A stretch of DNA of 8,320 nt from Bacillota bacterium (lineage in GTDB: Bacteria > Bacillota > Clostridia > Peptostreptococcales > Anaerovoracaceae), in assembly GCA_016287035.1 (NCBI GenBank), contig JAEEVI010000216.1, forward strand, positions 1 through 8,320, read 5' to 3'. The notes beneath the pieces are model-generated. The model was not told the origin of the DNA, made no database searches, and worked only from the letters and a program-made list of their open reading frames with translations. Positions 6,505 through 8,320 of this stretch are shown piece after piece. The number at the start of each line of letters is the position of its first letter. The stretch's first letter is position 1. The position numbers were made by a program, and so were the translations under genes.

Positions 6505-7842
6505 ATGAACAACGCAGAGTTAACTCTCAACTGGAAGCGTGCGCTGGACCTTCTTTACGAGGATCCGGCGAACAGACTGAAGGTGGACTCATGGTTCCGC
6601 CCCCTTCTCCCGTACAGGATAGACGAGTCGAAGGGAATAATATACTGCAGCTCGCAGGACAGCAACAGCTTCGCGAAGAACATGGTCAATCGGAACCAGG
6701 CCATACTGCGCGGCGCCCTCTTTCAGGTGATCGGACGCGATTATCAGGTACAGATAATCGACGAAAAGGACATCACGCCGGAGGAGCATTCCCAGGTAGA
6801 CCCCTTCTTCGGAGAAGAGGAATACCTCAATCCCAGATACAGCTTCGAGAATTTCGTCACGGGGCCCAACAACAGGCTCGCGATGGCCGCGTGCCTCGCT
6901 ATCGCCGACGGATATTCTCCTGAATATAACCCCCTTTTCCTCTACGGAGATTCCGGTCTCGGAAAGACACATCTCCTGCACGCGATAGGTCAGTATGTAA
7001 AGAAGAACTCCCCCGAAAGAAAGGTCCTCTACGTCTCTTCCGAGGTATTCACGAACGAGCTCATCGCCTGCATAAAAGAAAAGAAGATGGAGGAATTCAG
7101 AAGCAAATACAGAAATCTCGACATCCTTCTGATAGACGATATCCAGTTCATCGCCGGAAAGCCTCAGACCGAGGAGGAGATATTCCACACCTTCGAAGCT
7201 CTCCACAGAGCGTCGAAGCAGATAGTATTCTCGAGCGACAAGCCTCCCAGAGAGCTCGGAAACATGCCCGAAAGGCTGATCACGAGGTTCGGATGGGGAA
7301 TGATCGCCGATATACAGCCTCCCGACTACGAGACGCGCGCGGCTATCCTTCAGCAGAAGGCTTCGCAGGAAGGCTTCGACATAGACAGCGACATGAAAGA
7401 GGTCATCGACCTCATCGCGCAGAGCATTCCTTCAAACATCAGGGAGCTCGAAGGCGCGTTCACGAGAGTCGTTTTCCAGGCCGCTGCTCTCAACCAGAAG
7501 ATCACCAAGAACCTCGTAAAACAGGTGCTCACGGACGTCTTCAACACGAAGGATCAGGAGATAACGCCGGCGAATATAAAGCGCAGCGTAGCCAACTACT
7601 TCGGTATCAAGGTACAGGAGATGGAATCCTCGAACAGATCCAGGAGCATCGCCTACCCGCGGCAGGTGGCTATATATCTCATAAGAAAGCATACTAATCT
7701 TTCGCTGCCTAGGATAGGAGAAGAATTCGGAGGAAGGGACCATACCACTATCCTTCACAGCTGCGAAAAAATAGCCAAGGATATAAAGACAAGCGAAAGT
7801 CTGCGTACTACAATAGAGAATATAGAAAAGCAGATACTGTGA
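6505..7842 (+). CDS. dnaA: Chromosomal replication initiator protein DnaA
   Basis: DnaA binds DnaA boxes and, as an ATP-bound filament, opens the origin and recruits helicase. At 445 residues it is complete. Domain I (about 1-85) begins LNWKRALDLLYED. A short linker follows. The AAA+ domain starts near NPRYSFENFVTG (109-120), with Walker A GDSGLGKTH (148-156), Walker B ILLIDDIQF (207-215) and the box VII region PERLITRFGWG with a likely arginine finger at R261. Domain IV carries the DNA-binding signature GGRDHTTILHSCEKI (409-423). GGAG at 6495-6498 is 6 bases before the ATG. FGWG replaces the more usual FEWG, which is minor. The gene is flanked on both sides by DnaA boxes, consistent with autoregulation and a bipartite origin. 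Confidence 0.99.
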   Translation: MNNAELTLNWKRALDLLYEDPANRLKVDSWFRPLLPYRIDESKGIIYCSSQDSNSFAKNMVNRNQAILRGALFQVIGRDYQVQIIDEKDITPEEHSQVDPFFGEEEYLNPRYSFENFVTGPNNRLAMAACLAIADGYSPEYNPLFLYGDSGLGKTHLLHAIGQYVKKNSPERKVLYVSSEVFTNELIACIKEKKMEEFRSKYRNLDILLIDDIQFIAGKPQTEEEIFHTFEALHRASKQIVFSSDKPPRELGNMPERLITRFGWGMIADIQPPDYETRAAILQQKASQEGFDIDSDMKEVIDLIAQSIPSNIRELEGAFTRVVFQAAALNQKITKNLVKQVLTDVFNTKDQEITPANIKRSVANYFGIKVQEMESSNRSRSIAYPRQVAIYLIRKHTNLSLPRIGEEFGGRDHTTILHSCEKIAKDIKTSESLRTTIENIEKQIL

Positions 7843-7851
7843 TAATCCACA
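7843..7851 (+). promoter_or_regulatory. DnaA box
   Basis: TAATCCACA matches TTATCCACA in 8 of 9 positions and begins immediately after the dnaA stop codon. Confidence 0.7.
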
Positions 7852-7872
7852 GGCGGTTTATAAAAACAACAA

Positions 7873-7896
7873 GTTATCAACAGGTTTATCAACAGG
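7873..7896 (+). repeat. Tandem 12-base repeat carrying two DnaA boxes
   Basis: GTTATCAACAGG and TTTATCAACAGG stand directly next to each other and differ only in the first base. Each contains TTATCAACA (7874-7882, 7886-7894), one base from TTATCCACA. The 12-base period would put two DnaA molecules in close register, suiting filament growth. Confidence 0.75.
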
Positions 7897-7922
7897 TCTG
7901 TTAATTAATTTTTCAACGCTTA

Positions 7923-7943
7923 GGAAAAGTTTTCAACTTTTCC
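7923..7943. repeat. Perfect 9-base inverted repeat before the unwinding element
   Basis: GGAAAAGTT, loop TTC, then AACTTTTCC. The right arm runs into the DnaA box at 7938-7946. No U-rich run follows, so it is not a standard terminator. It could fold as a hairpin in single-stranded origin DNA or in the dnaA-dnaN transcript. Confidence 0.65.
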
Positions 7944-7946
7944 ACA
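7938..7946 (+). promoter_or_regulatory. DnaA box next to the DnaA-trio-like element
   Basis: TTTTCCACA, the same variant as the strong boxes left of dnaA. Only four bases separate it from the CTA triplets, the position of the box that directs DnaA onto the trios in B. subtilis. Confidence 0.72.
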
Positions 7947-7950
7947 ACAG

Positions 7951-7986
7951 CTACTACTAAGGCTACTGCAAAATAAATCAATAAAA
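7951..7986 (+). other. DnaA-trio-like triplets and AT-rich unwinding element
   Basis: CTACTACTA (7951-7959), then after AGG a further CTACTG (7963-7968), then AT-rich DNA to 7986. The complement of CTA read 3' to 5' is GAT, the DnaA-trio unit described for B. subtilis, where DnaA engages one strand and melts the origin. The match in sequence, orientation and position supports this as the duplex-opening site; function is inferred. Confidence 0.68.
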
Positions 7987-7996
7987 GGAGTCTCAA

Positions 7997-8320
7997 ATGA
8001 AGTTCACGTGCTCTCAGCTCGCTTTGACGAAAGCTCTCAATATGACAGATAAAGCTGTCTCCTCCAGAACTACTATTCCTATCCTTAAAGGAGTTCTTTT
8101 AAGAGCAGAGGAAGGAAAGCTTTACATGACTTCTTCCGATCTCGATATGAGCATAGAGACTTCTCTGGAGGTGAGCGTAGCCGAAGAAGGAAGCCTCGTA
8201 GTAAACGCCAAGCTCTTCGGAGATATAGTGAGAAAGCTTCCGAACGCGATGATCACCGCGGAGGAAAATGACGGAAAGCTCAATATCAGCTGCCTCGGAT
8301 CCTCTTTTTCGATAGTCACC
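7997..8320 (+). CDS. dnaN: DNA polymerase III beta subunit (sliding clamp), 5' part only
   Basis: The beta clamp encircles DNA and tethers polymerase III and other replication and repair proteins. Only the first 108 residues of a protein usually near 365 are present, that is, most of the first of three clamp domains. The start MKFTCSQLALTKALNMTDKA is followed by SSRTTIPILKGVLL, MTSSDLDMSIE and VNAKLFGDIVRKLPN, all typical of DnaN and closest to clostridial forms by eye. AAAGGAG at 7984-7990 is 6 bases before the ATG. The reading frame is open to the right edge. It follows dnaA on the same strand with oriC DNA between, a widely conserved order. It is visibly less GC-rich than the gyrase genes. 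Confidence 0.97.
   Translation, partial: MKFTCSQLALTKALNMTDKAVSSRTTIPILKGVLLRAEEGKLYMTSSDLDMSIETSLEVSVAEEGSLVVNAKLFGDIVRKLPNAMITAEENDGKLNISCLGSSFSIVT

Larger units (their letters stand above)
7843..7996 (+). other. Right part of oriC: dnaA-dnaN intergenic unwinding region
   Basis: This 154-base gap carries four DnaA boxes in one orientation (7843-7851, 7874-7882, 7886-7894, 7938-7946), then CTA triplets and an AT-rich tract. This order (boxes, triplets, AT-rich DNA, dnaN) resembles the unwinding side of the B. subtilis origin. No terminator or convincing dnaN promoter is seen, so dnaN may be co-transcribed with dnaA. Confidence 0.8.

Overview
This window spans a bacterial chromosomal replication origin. 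DnaA, DnaN, short-form GyrB (641 aa) and GyrA all look like those of Bacillota. The start of DnaN (MKFTCSQLAL, then KAVSSRTTIPILKG and LFGDIVRKLPN) and the two-part origin around dnaA best fit a moderately GC-rich member of the Clostridia. A neighbouring phylum such as Synergistota cannot be excluded by eye.

Layout: the left three quarters is one leftward gene cluster read from near position 6186 towards 1: gyrB (4220-6145), gyrA (1700-4207), trpS (682-1662) and an AroB-family gene running off the left edge (1-676). Gaps are 12, 37 and 5 bases, so this is probably one operon. A 359-base gene-free region (6146-6504) separates it from rightward dnaA (6505-7842). A second gene-free region of 154 bases (7843-7996) precedes dnaN, which runs off the right edge.

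The two gene-free regions together look like a bipartite origin. The left part carries a perfect head-to-head pair of DnaA boxes, another DnaA box overlapping the dnaA promoter, and divergent promoters for gyrB and dnaA. The right part carries four same-strand DnaA boxes, a run of CTA triplets resembling the Bacillus subtilis DnaA-trio unwinding element, and AT-rich DNA. Both arms are transcribed away from the origin, co-directional with replication.

The genes form a replication-start module: initiator (DnaA), sliding clamp (DnaN) and gyrase. A tryptophanyl-tRNA synthetase and an odd AroB relative are appended to the gyrase operon.

The most notable points are: (1) the AroB-like protein keeps the NAD-binding signature but has changed at least seven residues used for substrate and metal binding in true 3-dehydroquinate synthase; (2) the spacer of the gyrB promoter holds a palindrome nearly identical to the core of the DnaA-box pair, suggesting shared control of gyrase and origin; (3) a DnaA-trio-like element lies before dnaN. 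No mobile element, CRISPR array, tRNA or rRNA gene was seen.
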